Notes: a model not told the origin generated them from the letters alone. A stretch of 64,000 nucleotides of DNA from Actinocorallia longicatena (GCF_039534125.1 NZ_BAAAUV010000002.1:496001-560000), one strand, 5' to 3'. Shown: positions 18,350 to 26,583, counted from the stretch's first letter. A program made the numbers and translations.

Positions 18350-18883
18350 ATGACCTCGCTGTACGACGACGCTTTCGGCGTTCTGACCGCCTGGATCGCT
18401 CCCGACGAGTCCCAGGAGAAGACCCGCCGCACGTTCCTGGAACATCTCGCCGCCCATCCGGACGGGATGTTCCGGGAGTGCGCCGCCGGGCACATCACCG
18501 CCAGCGCCGCCGTGCTGAACGCGGAGCGGACGCACGTCCTCCTGACGCTGCACAAGAAGATCAAGATGTGGCTGCAGCTCGGCGGCCACTGCGAGCCCTC
18601 GGACACCGCGCTGGCCGCCGCCGCGCTGCGCGAGGCCACCGAGGAGTCCGGGATCTCGGGGCTGATCATCGACCCCTTCCCCCTCCAGCTCGACCGGCAC
18701 GCCGTGAAGTGCCATCCGGGGGGCTCCTTCCATCTGGACGTCCAGTACCTCGTGACCGCGCCCGAGGGCGCCGAGATCGCCATCTCCGAGGAGTCGGACG
18801 ACCTGCGCTGGTTCCGCACGGACGATCTCCCGGAGACCGACTCCGTGGTCCACTCCCTGGTCAGGCGCGCCCTTGCCCGGTGA
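18350..18883 (+). CDS. NUDIX hydrolase
   Basis: 177 residues. The Nudix box is LGGHCEPSDTALAAAALREA followed by TEESG (residues ~83-107), with the metal-binding REATEE core. The family hydrolyses nucleoside diphosphates linked to another moiety; the substrate is not predictable. The start is the ATG at 18350, after the DUF2342 stop; a longer in-frame reading overlaps that gene and is not supported. Confidence 0.9.
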   Translation: MTSLYDDAFGVLTAWIAPDESQEKTRRTFLEHLAAHPDGMFRECAAGHITASAAVLNAERTHVLLTLHKKIKMWLQLGGHCEPSDTALAAAALREATEESGISGLIIDPFPLQLDRHAVKCHPGGSFHLDVQYLVTAPEGAEIAISEESDDLRWFRTDDLPETDSVVHSLVRRALAR

Positions 18884-18893
18884 GAGCCGGTCA

Positions 18894-18917
18894 CGTATAT
18901 TCGTAAGCGAATATACG
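18894..18917. promoter_or_regulatory. Perfect palindrome, likely PadR operator
   Basis: CGTATATTCG, a four-base spacer TAAG, and CGAATATACG form a perfect 10+10 inverted repeat. It is AT-rich against a very GC-rich background and sits 20 bases before the PadR start. PadR-type repressors bind such palindromes in their own promoters. The regulator-operator match is inferred. Confidence 0.75.
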
Positions 18918-18937
18918 GATGCGAAGGAGGTGGGAGC

Positions 18938-19603
18938 ATGGCGAAGCTGAGCCCGCTGGCGCTGGCCGTCCTGGTCATGCTCTCCGAGCGTCCGATGCAT
19001 CCCTACGAGATCGGCAGGCTCATGCGCAGCCGGGGCAAGGACCAGAGCATCAAGATCCGCTACGGGTCGCTCTACACGGTCGTGCAGAACCTGGAGAAGC
19101 AGGGCCTCGTCGAGGCCGACGGCACCGACCGGGCGGGCAACCGGCCGGAACGGACCGTCTACAGCGTCACCGGGACCGGCCGTGAGGCCATGGACCGGCG
19201 GCTCAGCGAGATCATCGAGCTGCCGGAGAAGGAGTATCCGGCGTTCGAGGGCGCGCTCTCCCTGGTCGGCGTCCTCGGCCCCGACCGGACCGTCGAGCTG
19301 CTGGAGCGGCGCCTCGCCGCGCTGGAACGGGAGCTCGCCGAGGGACGGGAGGTCTACGACCACCTGATCTCCGACCTGCGGCTGCCGCGGCTGTTCCTCA
19401 TCGAGGTCGAGTACGCGGCGCACCAGAAGCGGGCCGAGGCCGACTGGGTGCGCGGGCTGCTGACCGAACTGAAGGAGGAGACGATCGACGGCATGTCCGC
19501 CTGGCGGTCGTTCTTCGGCGGCGGTGGCTTCCCCGAGGAGTGGAAGGACCGCCCCTTCGCAGCGTCCGAACTCGGCCTGAACGAGGAGGCACCCGAGAAC
19601 TGA
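18938..19603 (+). CDS. PadR family transcriptional regulator
   Basis: 221 residues. The N-terminal winged helix (~1-85) has the typical MHPYEIGRLMR and YGSLYTVVQNLEKQGLVEA segments, with a VYSVTGTGREAM wing. The C-terminal half is helical and acidic, as in the Vir_act_alpha_C region. The ATG is preceded by GGAGG. It lies directly upstream of the DrrAB-type exporter genes and probably represses itself and the transporter through the palindrome at 18894-18917, with relief by the exported drug. Confidence 0.9.
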   Translation: MAKLSPLALAVLVMLSERPMHPYEIGRLMRSRGKDQSIKIRYGSLYTVVQNLEKQGLVEADGTDRAGNRPERTVYSVTGTGREAMDRRLSEIIELPEKEYPAFEGALSLVGVLGPDRTVELLERRLAALERELAEGREVYDHLISDLRLPRLFLIEVEYAAHQKRAEADWVRGLLTELKEETIDGMSAWRSFFGGGGFPEEWKDRPFAASELGLNEEAPEN

Positions 19604-19749
19604 GACATCCCGGCCCGGCGCCCATCTCCGCCAAGATCTGAAGCGCCGCGACCGGGATCGCACGACCCCACGGCCGGAGCCGGCGGTGCCGCTGCACCAG
19701 CTTATCCGTCGATCGGCCGCGAACCCATCGACGAAGGAGCGGCATTCCC

Positions 19750-20727
19750 ATGCCCGAAACAGGCACGCCCTTTTCCATCGAGGCCCACGGCCTCACCAAG
19801 ACCTACGGGGACGTCCGGGCGCTCGACGGCCTCGACGTCTCCGTCCCGAGCGGCACCGTGTTCGGGCTGCTCGGCCCCAACGGCGCCGGAAAATCGACCG
19901 CCGTCAAGATCCTCACCACGTTGGCGCGGCCGACGTCCGGGACCGCCCTGGTCCAGGGCATCGACGTCCTGCGGCACCCCGGCCGGGTGCGGCGGAAGAT
20001 CGGCGTGGTCGCCCAGAAGTCCGGCAGCGATCCGATGGCCACCGGCCGGGAGAACCTCGTGCTCCAGGGGCGCCTGTACGGCGTCGCCGATCCGCGGGCC
20101 CGCGCGGGCGAGCTGCTCGCCAGGTTCGACCTCGCCGATGCCGCCGATCGCCTGGTCAAGGGCTACTCCGGTGGGATGCAGCGGCGGCTGGACGTCGCGC
20201 TCGGCCTGATGCACCGGCCCGAGCTGCTGTTCCTGGACGAGCCGACGACCGGCCTCGATCCCGAGGCGCGGGCCGCGATGTGGCTGGAGATCTCCCATCT
20301 CGCCGGGGAGGAGGGCATGACCGTCCTGCTCACCACCCACTACCTGGAGGAGGCCGACCGGCTGGCCGACCGGATCGCCATCGTGGACCGCGGCAGGGTC
20401 GTCGCCGAGGGGTCCCCCGACGCGCTGAAGGGCGAGCTGCGCGGCGACGTCGTCCAGGTGGAGCTGCCGGAACCGGCGGACCCGCTGGCGGAGTCGGTGC
20501 TGGCGGGGCTGCCGGGCGTCCGGGACGTCCTGGTCGCCGGCCGGACGATCTCCGCCCGCAGTGACGACGGGGCGGGCGCCGTCCCGTCGATCCTCGGCGC
20601 CCTGGGCGAGGCGGGGACGGCCGTCGCGGCCGTCACCGTGGCCCGTCCCTCGCTGGACGACGTGTACCTCCGGCACACCGGCCGCCGCTACAGCCAGACC
20701 GCCGAGCAGGAAGGGGCGTCGCGATGA
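19750..20727 (+). CDS. ABC transporter ATP-binding protein, DrrA type
   Basis: 325 residues: one nucleotide-binding domain with Walker A GPNGAGKST, signature YSGGMQRRLDV, Walker B LLFLDEPTTGLDP and the switch LTTHYLEEADRLADR. A C-terminal DrrA-specific extension ends with the SLDDVYLRHTGR motif. It energises drug or lipid export with the overlapping permease. AAGGAG lies upstream of the ATG. A 146-base gap separates it from PadR and shows no clear hairpin. Confidence 0.93.
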   Translation: MPETGTPFSIEAHGLTKTYGDVRALDGLDVSVPSGTVFGLLGPNGAGKSTAVKILTTLARPTSGTALVQGIDVLRHPGRVRRKIGVVAQKSGSDPMATGRENLVLQGRLYGVADPRARAGELLARFDLADAADRLVKGYSGGMQRRLDVALGLMHRPELLFLDEPTTGLDPEARAAMWLEISHLAGEEGMTVLLTTHYLEEADRLADRIAIVDRGRVVAEGSPDALKGELRGDVVQVELPEPADPLAESVLAGLPGVRDVLVAGRTISARSDDGAGAVPSILGALGEAGTAVAAVTVARPSLDDVYLRHTGRRYSQTAEQEGASR

Positions 20728-21500
20728 CGACCGTGCTGAACCACACCTGGTACCTGACCGGACGGCGGCTGAGGGCCGTCTCGCGGCAGGCGGCGTTCCT
20801 GGTGATCGCGCTGGTCCAGCCGGTGATCTGGCTGTTCCTGTTCGGCCAGCTGTTCCGGCGGGTGGTCGATCTGCCCGGTTTCGGCGGCGGCTCCTACCTC
20901 GACTACCTGATCCCCGGGATCGTCGCGATGAACGCGATGTCGGGGAGCATGTGGGCGGGCATGGGGATGATGGAGGAGATCGAGCGCGGGACCCTCAACC
21001 GGTTCCTGGTCTCCCCCGCCAGCCGGATCGGGCTGATCAACGCCAACGTGGTCGAGCTGGGCGTCACCAACGTCGTCCAGGCAGTGATCATCATGCTGCT
21101 GGGCTGGGCGGGCGGCGCCCGGTATCCGGGCGGGGCCGCCGGTCCCGCCGTGATCCTCCTGGCGGCGATCCTCGTCGGGGTCGTGTTCGGGTCGCTGTCC
21201 AACGCGATCGGGATGCTGGTCAGGGAGCGTGAGGCGATCATCGGCCTGAGCACGATGCTGATGCTGCCGCTGACGTTCCTGTCCTCGGCGTTCATGGCGC
21301 CCGCGCTGATGCCGGACTGGATGCGGAAGGCCGCCGCGGCCAACCCGCTCGACTGGGCGGTCACCGCCGGACGCGAGGCCATGTCGGCCGACGTCGACTG
21401 GGGGTTCGTCGCGATCCGCTGCGGCGGGCTGCTGGTCCTCGCGGCGGTCTGCGTGGCCCTCTCGGTCCGGACCTTCCGGATCTACCAGAAGTCGGTCTAG
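20724..21500 (+). CDS. ABC-2 type permease, DrrB type
   Basis: 258 residues with six hydrophobic helices and the ABC-2 segment NPLDWAVTAGREAM near the C-terminus. The ATG overlaps the stop of the ATP-binding gene (ATGA), giving a coupled two-gene exporter of the daunorubicin-resistance type. The substrate is unknown. The gene ends in TAG within a CTAG shared with the stop of the opposing gene. Confidence 0.93.
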   Translation: MTTVLNHTWYLTGRRLRAVSRQAAFLVIALVQPVIWLFLFGQLFRRVVDLPGFGGGSYLDYLIPGIVAMNAMSGSMWAGMGMMEEIERGTLNRFLVSPASRIGLINANVVELGVTNVVQAVIIMLLGWAGGARYPGGAAGPAVILLAAILVGVVFGSLSNAIGMLVREREAIIGLSTMLMLPLTFLSSAFMAPALMPDWMRKAAAANPLDWAVTAGREAMSADVDWGFVAIRCGGLLVLAAVCVALSVRTFRIYQKSV

Positions 21501-22066
21501 CTGAGCAGGGCCCGGGTGTTGTCCCAGCCTTCGAGACCCGGGTCCAGCAGGTGGACGTCGCCCGGGGTGCGCAGGCGGTGCCAGCCGGGGCTCTTGAACA
21601 CCGGGCCCGCCTTCCGCAGCACGTCCAGGGCTTCGGGATCGTCGAAGGCGATCTCGGGGAGCCAGGACGGCAGCGGCAGGCGGGCCGCCAGCGCGACCAG
21701 GCCGCCGCCGGCGGCGGGCGAGACCGCGACGTCCCGGCTGCCGAGGGCGCGGAAGAGCTTTCCCAGGATCAGGCCCGGCAGGTCGGGGGCGTCGGGAGCG
21801 ACGACCACGGCCTCCGTCGCGCCGAGCCGCTCCAGCCCGCGCAGGGCGTCCAGCGGGGTCGCCGCGACGACCACCGGGGTGCCGGGCCAGATCACCGACT
21901 CCGCCAGGTCGGCGAGCTCCGCGGGGGCGGCCACCGCCGGACGGACGAGATCGAGGGCGTGGATCACCTCGTAGACGTCCTCGAACAGGGCGTCACGGTA
22001 GGCCTCGGGGTCGACGCCGGGCGGGGCGGCCGCGTGCGGGGCGGCCAGGACGGCGGCGAACCTCAA
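21497..22066 (-). CDS. DUF2064-like (CofC/glycosyltransferase-like) hypothetical protein
   Basis: 189 residues. The central AVVVAPDAPDLPGLILGKLFR and following SPAAGGGLVALAARLP segments resemble the nucleotidyltransferase-like DUF2064/CofC fold (V-APDAPDLP and a D/A-GGG loop). The first ~60 residues look unrelated to a catalytic core, and the glycine-rich Rossmann start is missing, so activity is doubtful. The TTG start overlaps the stop of the upstream metallopeptidase gene (TTGA), suggesting coupling. It converges with the DrrB gene at a shared CTAG. Confidence 0.65.
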   Translation of the reverse strand: MRFAAVLAAPHAAAPPGVDPEAYRDALFEDVYEVIHALDLVRPAVAAPAELADLAESVIWPGTPVVVAATPLDALRGLERLGATEAVVVAPDAPDLPGLILGKLFRALGSRDVAVSPAAGGGLVALAARLPLPSWLPEIAFDDPEALDVLRKAGPVFKSPGWHRLRTPGDVHLLDPGLEGWDNTRALLS

Positions 22067-22626
22067 CCGGTGGCCCCGAAGTCGATCTCGGCGGGCTCGC
22101 CCGAGTGGAAGTCCTCCGCGGTGCCCAGATTGGCGGCGGCGGCCACGCCCTCGAGGTAGCCCCGGGCCCGCTCGGTCTTCGGGTAGGCCGCGACGAGGTT
22201 CCAGAAGGCGGCGTTGTGCCCCGGTTCGAGCAGGTGCGCCAGCTCGTGGATCAGCACGTAGTCGACCACCCAGGACGGCATCTGCTTGAGCATCGAGGAG
22301 ATGCGGATCGTGCGGTCGTCGGGGGTGCAGGAGCCCCAGCGGCTGCGCTGGTTGTCCACCCACCGGACGCTGCTGGGCCTGGCCCGGCCGTTCAGGTAGC
22401 GGCGGGAGAGGCCCATCGCGCGGTCCAGGAGATCCTCGTCCGCCTCGGGCGCGCGACGCCTTCGCTCGCGGCCCTCCAGGCGTTCCAGGATTCTCGCGAT
22501 CTCGTACTCCTCCTCGGCCTGGGAGAGGCTCGAGGGCAGGAGGACGATCGTCTTGTCGCCTTCGCGATAAGCGGAAACAGTTCTGCGGCGTCGGGCGCTG
22601 CGGCGAACCTCGACGTTCGGGGGCAC
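22063..22626 (-). CDS. YgjP-like M48-type metallopeptidase
   Basis: About 187 residues of the YgjP/DUF45 family. The zinc motif VLIHELAHLLEPGHN (HExxH with a downstream His) is at about residues 130-144, preceded by the family signature QRSRWGSCTPDDRTIRIS. Predicted cytoplasmic metallopeptidase of unknown substrate. The start is uncertain: GTG 22626 is used here, and a TTG 18 bases further upstream is possible; neither has a good ribosome site. Coupled by overlap to the DUF2064-like gene. Confidence 0.88.
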   Translation of the reverse strand: MPPNVEVRRSARRRRTVSAYREGDKTIVLLPSSLSQAEEEYEIARILERLEGRERRRRAPEADEDLLDRAMGLSRRYLNGRARPSSVRWVDNQRSRWGSCTPDDRTIRISSMLKQMPSWVVDYVLIHELAHLLEPGHNAAFWNLVAAYPKTERARGYLEGVAAAANLGTAEDFHSGEPAEIDFGATG

Positions 22627-22872
22627 GGGCCAACCGTAGCCCAAACTTTGCGATTTCCACAGGGGTGGACGGGAGGTTTTCGCAGGTCAAGTCCAGCTAT
22701 ATGGTGATATCCCCAGGGGTTGTCCACAGGCCCCGGGGCCCGGGAGACCCACGTGAGATCGGCCACCTCGTCCGTGAACACGCAGGTCATCACCCGGGTA
22801 CGTAAACAATCACTTACATTAATCACGGGTGGTTGTGGCGAGAACGACCCGATATCACGGACAATGACCCAC

Positions 22873-24207
22873 GTGAGCGATCTTCCACTCCGCGCGGTGA
22901 CGCGCACCGCCAAGCTGGCCACCCTTCCTCTGGGCTTCGCCGGGCGCACGGCCCTCGGAGTCGGCAAGAAGACCTTCGGCAGGTCCGCCGAGAAGGTGGC
23001 GCTGGAGATCCAGACCCGGACCGCCGAGCAGCTGTTCAAGGTGCTCGGCGAGCTCAAGGGCGGGGCCATGAAGCTCGGCCAGGTGCTCTCGATCTTCGAG
23101 GCGGCGCTTCCGCCCGAGATCGCCGGGCCCTACCGGGCGACCCTGACCAAGCTCCAGGAGGCGGCGCCGCCGATGCCGGTGACGACCGTCCACCGGGTGC
23201 TCACCGAGAACCTCGGAGCGGACTGGCGCGACCTCTTCCAGAGCTTCGACGACAAACCCGCCGCGGCCGCCTCGATCGGCCAGGTCCACAAGGCCGTCTG
23301 GCAGGACGGGCGCGAGGTGGCCGTCAAGGTCCAGTACCCGGGCGCCGGCAAGGCGATCATCGGCGACTTCAACCAGATGGCGCGGGTCGGGAAGATGTTC
23401 GGCGTCCTGTTCCCCGGCGCCGACATCAAGAACATCCTCGAGGAGCTGAAGGTCCGGGTCCGGGAGGAGCTCGACTACACCGTCGAGGCCGCCTCGCAGA
23501 GCGCGTTCGCCGAGGCCTTCGCCGGCGATCCCGACTTCCTGGTCCCCGCGGTCGTCGCCCAGTCGGGGAACGTCCTGGTGACGGAGTGGATCTACGGGAC
23601 GCCGCTGTCGCAGATCATCACCTCGGGCACGCAGGAGCAGCGGGACCGGGCCGGGATCCTGTTCTCCCGCTTCCTGTTCTCCGCGCCCGCCCGCTGCGGG
23701 CACCTGCACGCCGACCCCCACCCCGGCAACTTCCGGCTGATGGACGACGGGAGGCTCGGCGTGATCGACTTCGGCGCCGTCGACCGGATCGAGGGCGGTT
23801 TCCACAAGGAGATCGGCCGGCTGATGCGGATCGGGACGCTCGGCGACGCCGACCAGATCCTCGCCGCGTGCAAGGCCGAGGGCATGGTCAGGCCGGGAGT
23901 GGAGATCGACGCCGAGGATCTGGCCGCGTTCATCGAGCCGCTGGCCGTCCCGCTGATCTCCGACACGTTCAAGTTCAGCCGCGAATGGCTGCGCGATCAG
24001 GCCGTCCGGGTGACGGATCTGCGGCCGAACAACGTCGTGCGCTTTCTCGACCTGCCGAACGACTACGTTCTCGTGCACCGCACGATCGCCCTGGGAACGG
24101 GCGTCCTCTGCCAGCTCGAGGCCGAGGGCGCCTATCGCGCGGAGGCGATCCGATGGGTTCCCGGATTCGCCGACGACGCCATTGAAGGGCCGTCGGAAGA
24201 GGAATGA
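22873..24207 (+). CDS. ABC1/UbiB (AarF) family kinase-like protein
   Basis: 444 residues. The family motif KLGQVLSIFEA (the KxGQ segment) is near residue 65, the atypical Ala-rich nucleotide loop AAASIGQVHKA at ~135-146, VAVKVQYPG with the catalytic-type Lys, and HADPHPGNF and VIDFGAVDR for the catalytic and metal loops. UbiB-family proteins are ATPases/kinases tied to quinone or lipid metabolism, and in actinomycetes the role is unclear. GTG 22873 (VSDLPLRAV) matches the usual N-terminus; ATG 22864 is an alternative. A strong terminator follows. Confidence 0.9.
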   Translation: MSDLPLRAVTRTAKLATLPLGFAGRTALGVGKKTFGRSAEKVALEIQTRTAEQLFKVLGELKGGAMKLGQVLSIFEAALPPEIAGPYRATLTKLQEAAPPMPVTTVHRVLTENLGADWRDLFQSFDDKPAAAASIGQVHKAVWQDGREVAVKVQYPGAGKAIIGDFNQMARVGKMFGVLFPGADIKNILEELKVRVREELDYTVEAASQSAFAEAFAGDPDFLVPAVVAQSGNVLVTEWIYGTPLSQIITSGTQEQRDRAGILFSRFLFSAPARCGHLHADPHPGNFRLMDDGRLGVIDFGAVDRIEGGFHKEIGRLMRIGTLGDADQILAACKAEGMVRPGVEIDAEDLAAFIEPLAVPLISDTFKFSREWLRDQAVRVTDLRPNNVVRFLDLPNDYVLVHRTIALGTGVLCQLEAEGAYRAEAIRWVPGFADDAIEGPSEEE

Positions 24208-24216
24208 CGCGACACT

Positions 24217-24254
24217 GAAAGCGGGGTCCCCCAGTGGACGGGGACCCCGCTTTC
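24217..24254. terminator. Bidirectional hairpin terminator
   Basis: A perfect 15-bp inverted repeat, GAAAGCGGGGTCCCC and its complement, with an 8-base loop, between the UbiB-like gene and the convergent small gene behind WhiB7. It can serve both strands. Confidence 0.85.
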
Positions 24255-24319
24255 TCGCTCTGCCGGGAGGCCTTTGTTCTCCCGGAAACCATCCCTAGAA
24301 GCCGGGAGAGGCCGTCAGA

Positions 24320-24601
24320 TTACCGGCGGAGCAGGATGCGGCGCGCGCGGCGGAGAGTGATCCCCGCCTCCTGGCGCGTCGCGCGGCTGGTGTCCGACAC
24401 GACCTTCGCGAGGGTCTCGCGACGGTTGCGGCGGATCTCGGCGGCCCATTGGAGGGAGGCGATCTCCTCTTCCAGGGCCTGTATTCGTTCACGGCTGATT
24501 TCCACGCTGAGCAAGCTCATCTTCTCTTCCTTCGGGGGGACGGGCGACGGCATGGGGGCCGTCGCCCGCAGGTCGGCGGTGGTGCTGGTCTCGACGCGCA
24601 T
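24320..24601 (-). CDS. Small coiled-coil protein coupled to WhiB7
   Basis: 93 residues if translation begins at the ATG that overlaps the WhiB7 stop (TGATG), or 66 residues from the internal ATG at 24520, which has a better ribosome site (GAAGGAAG). The shared part starts MSLLSVEIS and contains an acidic/basic amphipathic helix with heptad character (RIQALEEEIASLQWAAEI), then an Arg-rich tail (LRRARRILLRR). No family is recognised. The position suggests co-expression with WhiB7 during antibiotic stress. Confidence 0.65.
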   Translation of the reverse strand: MRVETSTTADLRATAPMPSPVPPKEEKMSLLSVEISRERIQALEEEIASLQWAAEIRRNRRETLAKVVSDTSRATRQEAGITLRRARRILLRR

Positions 24602-24894
24602 CAGGCGGCCACTTCGGTCCCGGCCGGAGCCGGGTTCTTGCGCGGACGGCCCCGCGGCCGCTTGCGGGCCACGATCTCGCCGCGGACGAAGAGCTCGCCG
24701 CCCCAGACGCCCCACGGCTCGCGCCGCTCGATCGCGCCGGCGAGGCAGCTCTTGCGGACAGGGCAGTCCACGCAGAGCGACTTGGCCAGCTCGACATCGG
24801 TCGGGGACTCGGCGAAGAACATCTCCGGGTCGGTACGGCAGGGCAGGTCGTCGAAGCTGATGGTGGTCGGCTCGAGCCCCTGGATGAGGTTCAC
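24601..24894 (-). CDS. whiB7: WhiB7-type (WblC) Fe-S transcription factor
   Basis: 97 residues. Iron-sulfur ligands are Cys19, Cys41, Cys44 and Cys50; the GVWGGE turn is at ~62-67; and an AT-hook RPRGRPRK is at ~79-86. The AT-hook separates WhiB7/WblC from other WhiB proteins. WhiB7 binds the SigA/HrdB sigma region 4 and activates intrinsic resistance genes after ribosome-targeting antibiotics. GTG start with GAGG just upstream. The long leader with an ORF and hairpin upstream fits the attenuation known for this family. It is followed by an overlapping small coiled-coil gene. Confidence 0.93.
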   Translation of the reverse strand: MNLIQGLEPTTISFDDLPCRTDPEMFFAESPTDVELAKSLCVDCPVRKSCLAGAIERREPWGVWGGELFVRGEIVARKRPRGRPRKNPAPAGTEVAA

Positions 24895-24965
24895 CCTCGG
24901 TCCTCTCGTTGGATCTCAACGTCGGTGTCGTGTGTAGGGGTGGAACATGGCCTGTGAAAACACGA

Positions 24966-24998
24966 AGGCCGCGGATCCGAAATCTGGATCCGCGGCCT
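24966..24998 (-). terminator. Attenuator-like terminator in the whiB7 leader
   Basis: A perfect 13-bp inverted repeat (AGGCCGCGGATCC, loop of seven, complementary arm), followed on the minus strand by a short T-rich tract (GTGTTTTC). It lies after the 108-codon ORF and about 70 bases before the WhiB7 start. whiB7 leaders in mycobacteria and Streptomyces are known to use such premature terminators; the role here is inferred. Confidence 0.72.
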
Positions 24999-25015
24999 GG
25001 GGGCTCTCCCGGCTG

Positions 25016-25342
25016 TTAAGCCGGTGGCCTCCAGGGGTACGGAGCCAGCGTTTCGGCGTGGCGCTTCTTGGCCTGGACGGTCGTCCGGACGGAGTTCTGC
25101 GGCTTCAATGCACCGACCATGGATTCCATGATCATTCCGTTGAAGCCACTCCCGCCCTGCACGGTCGACGCGATCGGCGCGATGAACGCTCCGGTGGCGC
25201 ACGGCCATGCGGCATCGCCGCCGCCGAGGAAGAGATCGAAGGCAGGCAGATACGCCGGCGAACCCGTGGCGAAGGCGGCAATGCGGTTCAGCTCTTTGTC
25301 GGTCCTGTTCACGCCGACCGCCCTGTTGATCATGCTCACCAC
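25016..25342 (-). CDS. 108-residue protein of unknown function in the whiB7 leader
   Basis: The ORF begins with GTG after a perfect AAGGAGGT ribosome site six bases away, so translation is very likely. The product is 108 residues: a basic N-terminus (VVSMINRAVGVNRTDK), a mainly hydrophobic, Gly-rich middle (~20-80) with one Cys at 48, and a basic C-terminus ending YPWRPPA. G+C is visibly lower than in neighbouring genes. No family is recognised. The stop is 18 bases before the hairpin at 24966-24998, so it could be a regulatory leader ORF for WhiB7, an independent small protein or a peptide precursor. Confidence 0.7.
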   Translation of the reverse strand: MVSMINRAVGVNRTDKELNRIAAFATGSPAYLPAFDLFLGGGDAAWPCATGAFIAPIASTVQGGSGFNGMIMESMVGALKPQNSVRTTVQAKKRHAETLAPYPWRPPA

Positions 25343-25411
25343 TTCGCCACCTCCTTCTCAGTTCGCGGCTTCGTGTCCTCCGGACACGCGCCTGTCTTCA
25401 GTGCTGCGATG

Positions 25412-25441
25412 AGCCTACGAGAAGCTCTCAATCACAGGCAA
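25412..25441 (-). promoter_or_regulatory. Candidate promoter of the leader-ORF/whiB7 transcript
   Basis: On the minus strand TTGCCT (25436-25441) and TAGGCT (25412-25417) are 18 bases apart, acceptable for a housekeeping sigma factor. An AT-rich patch (ATAAATAA) lies just upstream. If real, the whiB7 leader is about 500 nt. Weak matches, position-based. Confidence 0.3.
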
Positions 25442-25610
25442 GTTATTTATGACCTGCGATTTTGTGTCGGATCCCACCGGCTTTCGCCAGAACGAAGCCG
25501 ACCTTCCCCGCATCCAAGACAACTGTCGCACGCCTCGCGGTTCATGACCAGACAAGAACCCTTCGCGTTAGGCCTGGGAACGCGCCGGGGCCTACCTGCA
25601 TCATGGGGAC

Positions 25611-26519
25611 ATGACGGTGCGAACGGTCTTCGATCCAGGAGTGCCGAGGAGCAAGCGCGAGATCATGCTCGCCCATCCGGAGCATCTCCGGGCCTCCCAC
25701 CTGCCGCCCCCCGAGCCGCCACGGCGCCGCCGGGTCTCCCGGGAGATGCGCGGGCTGCTCACCACCTGCGGCACGGCCTTCGGCGGCATCATCCTCTTCG
25801 CCCAGTCCGACGAAACGCTCTGGAGCGTCCTCTTCGTCCTGTCGCTGGTGACCTGGCTCATCGCCTCGGTCGTCACGCTGGCCCTTCCCCCGGTCCGCCT
25901 GATCTCCGGCGACTACCGCCGAGCCCGCAGGGAACGCGAACTCGCGAACCTCTTCCGCGCCCACCACGGCCGCTACCGCCTCCCCCACGAGTTCCTCCCC
26001 GGCGCCCCCCGCGACCTGATGACCCGAGCCCAGGCGGCCGTGGACCTCATCGAGAACTCGGCCGTCGAACGCGACCACCTCCTCGACTCGACCGCCAACG
26101 CCGTGATCCTCCCCCACCATCTCTGGGAGATCGCCGTGACCCTCAGCGAGGTCTCCTGCATCCTGCGCCAGCTGGCCGAGGCCACCGACGGCATGGACGA
26201 CGCCCTCCGCACCCGGATCACCGCCTCCCACCGCAGCAACCTCGACACCGCCACCACCGCGGTCCTCCGCCGCGTGGAGGCCCTGGAGCACTACGCCACC
26301 CTCGTCCGCTCCGCCGACGCCGCCTACCGCGCCCACCTCAACACCCCCCACCTGGCCGCCCTGGACCACCGCTCCCGAGACCTCCTGGCCGAGACCGCCC
26401 GCCACGACACCTCCCTCCCCCACCTGACCCACCTCTCCACCCCCACCCCCCTCCTCGACCAGGCGCTCCGCTCCACCCTCACCGCCGCCCTCGAAGCCGC
26501 CCACTCCCTCCACCCCTGA
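25611..26519 (+). CDS. Membrane protein of unknown function
   Basis: 302 residues. After a Pro/Arg-rich cytoplasmic start, two adjacent transmembrane helices occupy about residues 45-95 (LLTTCGTAFGGIILFAQ and VLSLVTWLIASVVTLAL). The rest is a soluble helical domain rich in Ala, Arg and His. No family motif is recognised. Third codon positions are almost uniformly C in the last third, more extreme than the neighbours. ATG start. It stands alone between the divergent whiB7 leader and the opposing TesB gene. Confidence 0.7.
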   Translation: MTVRTVFDPGVPRSKREIMLAHPEHLRASHLPPPEPPRRRRVSREMRGLLTTCGTAFGGIILFAQSDETLWSVLFVLSLVTWLIASVVTLALPPVRLISGDYRRARRERELANLFRAHHGRYRLPHEFLPGAPRDLMTRAQAAVDLIENSAVERDHLLDSTANAVILPHHLWEIAVTLSEVSCILRQLAEATDGMDDALRTRITASHRSNLDTATTAVLRRVEALEHYATLVRSADAAYRAHLNTPHLAALDHRSRDLLAETARHDTSLPHLTHLSTPTPLLDQALRSTLTAALEAAHSLHP

Positions 26520-26583
26520 CCCCGAAGCCCAGCGGCGCATGCTCCATTCCTCGGACAGCGGCCCGTCGTGCGGAAGGCACCGG

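Noticed and set aside
22720..22728. TTGTCCACA, a match to the actinomycete DnaA box
   Set aside because: Only one clear copy, with one weak variant near 22655. No dnaA, dnaN or box cluster, so it is not an origin.
22746..22877. GACCCACGTGAG repeated at 22746-22757 and 22866-22877
   Set aside because: The second copy overlaps the start of the UbiB-like gene; two 12-mers are insufficient to call an operator.
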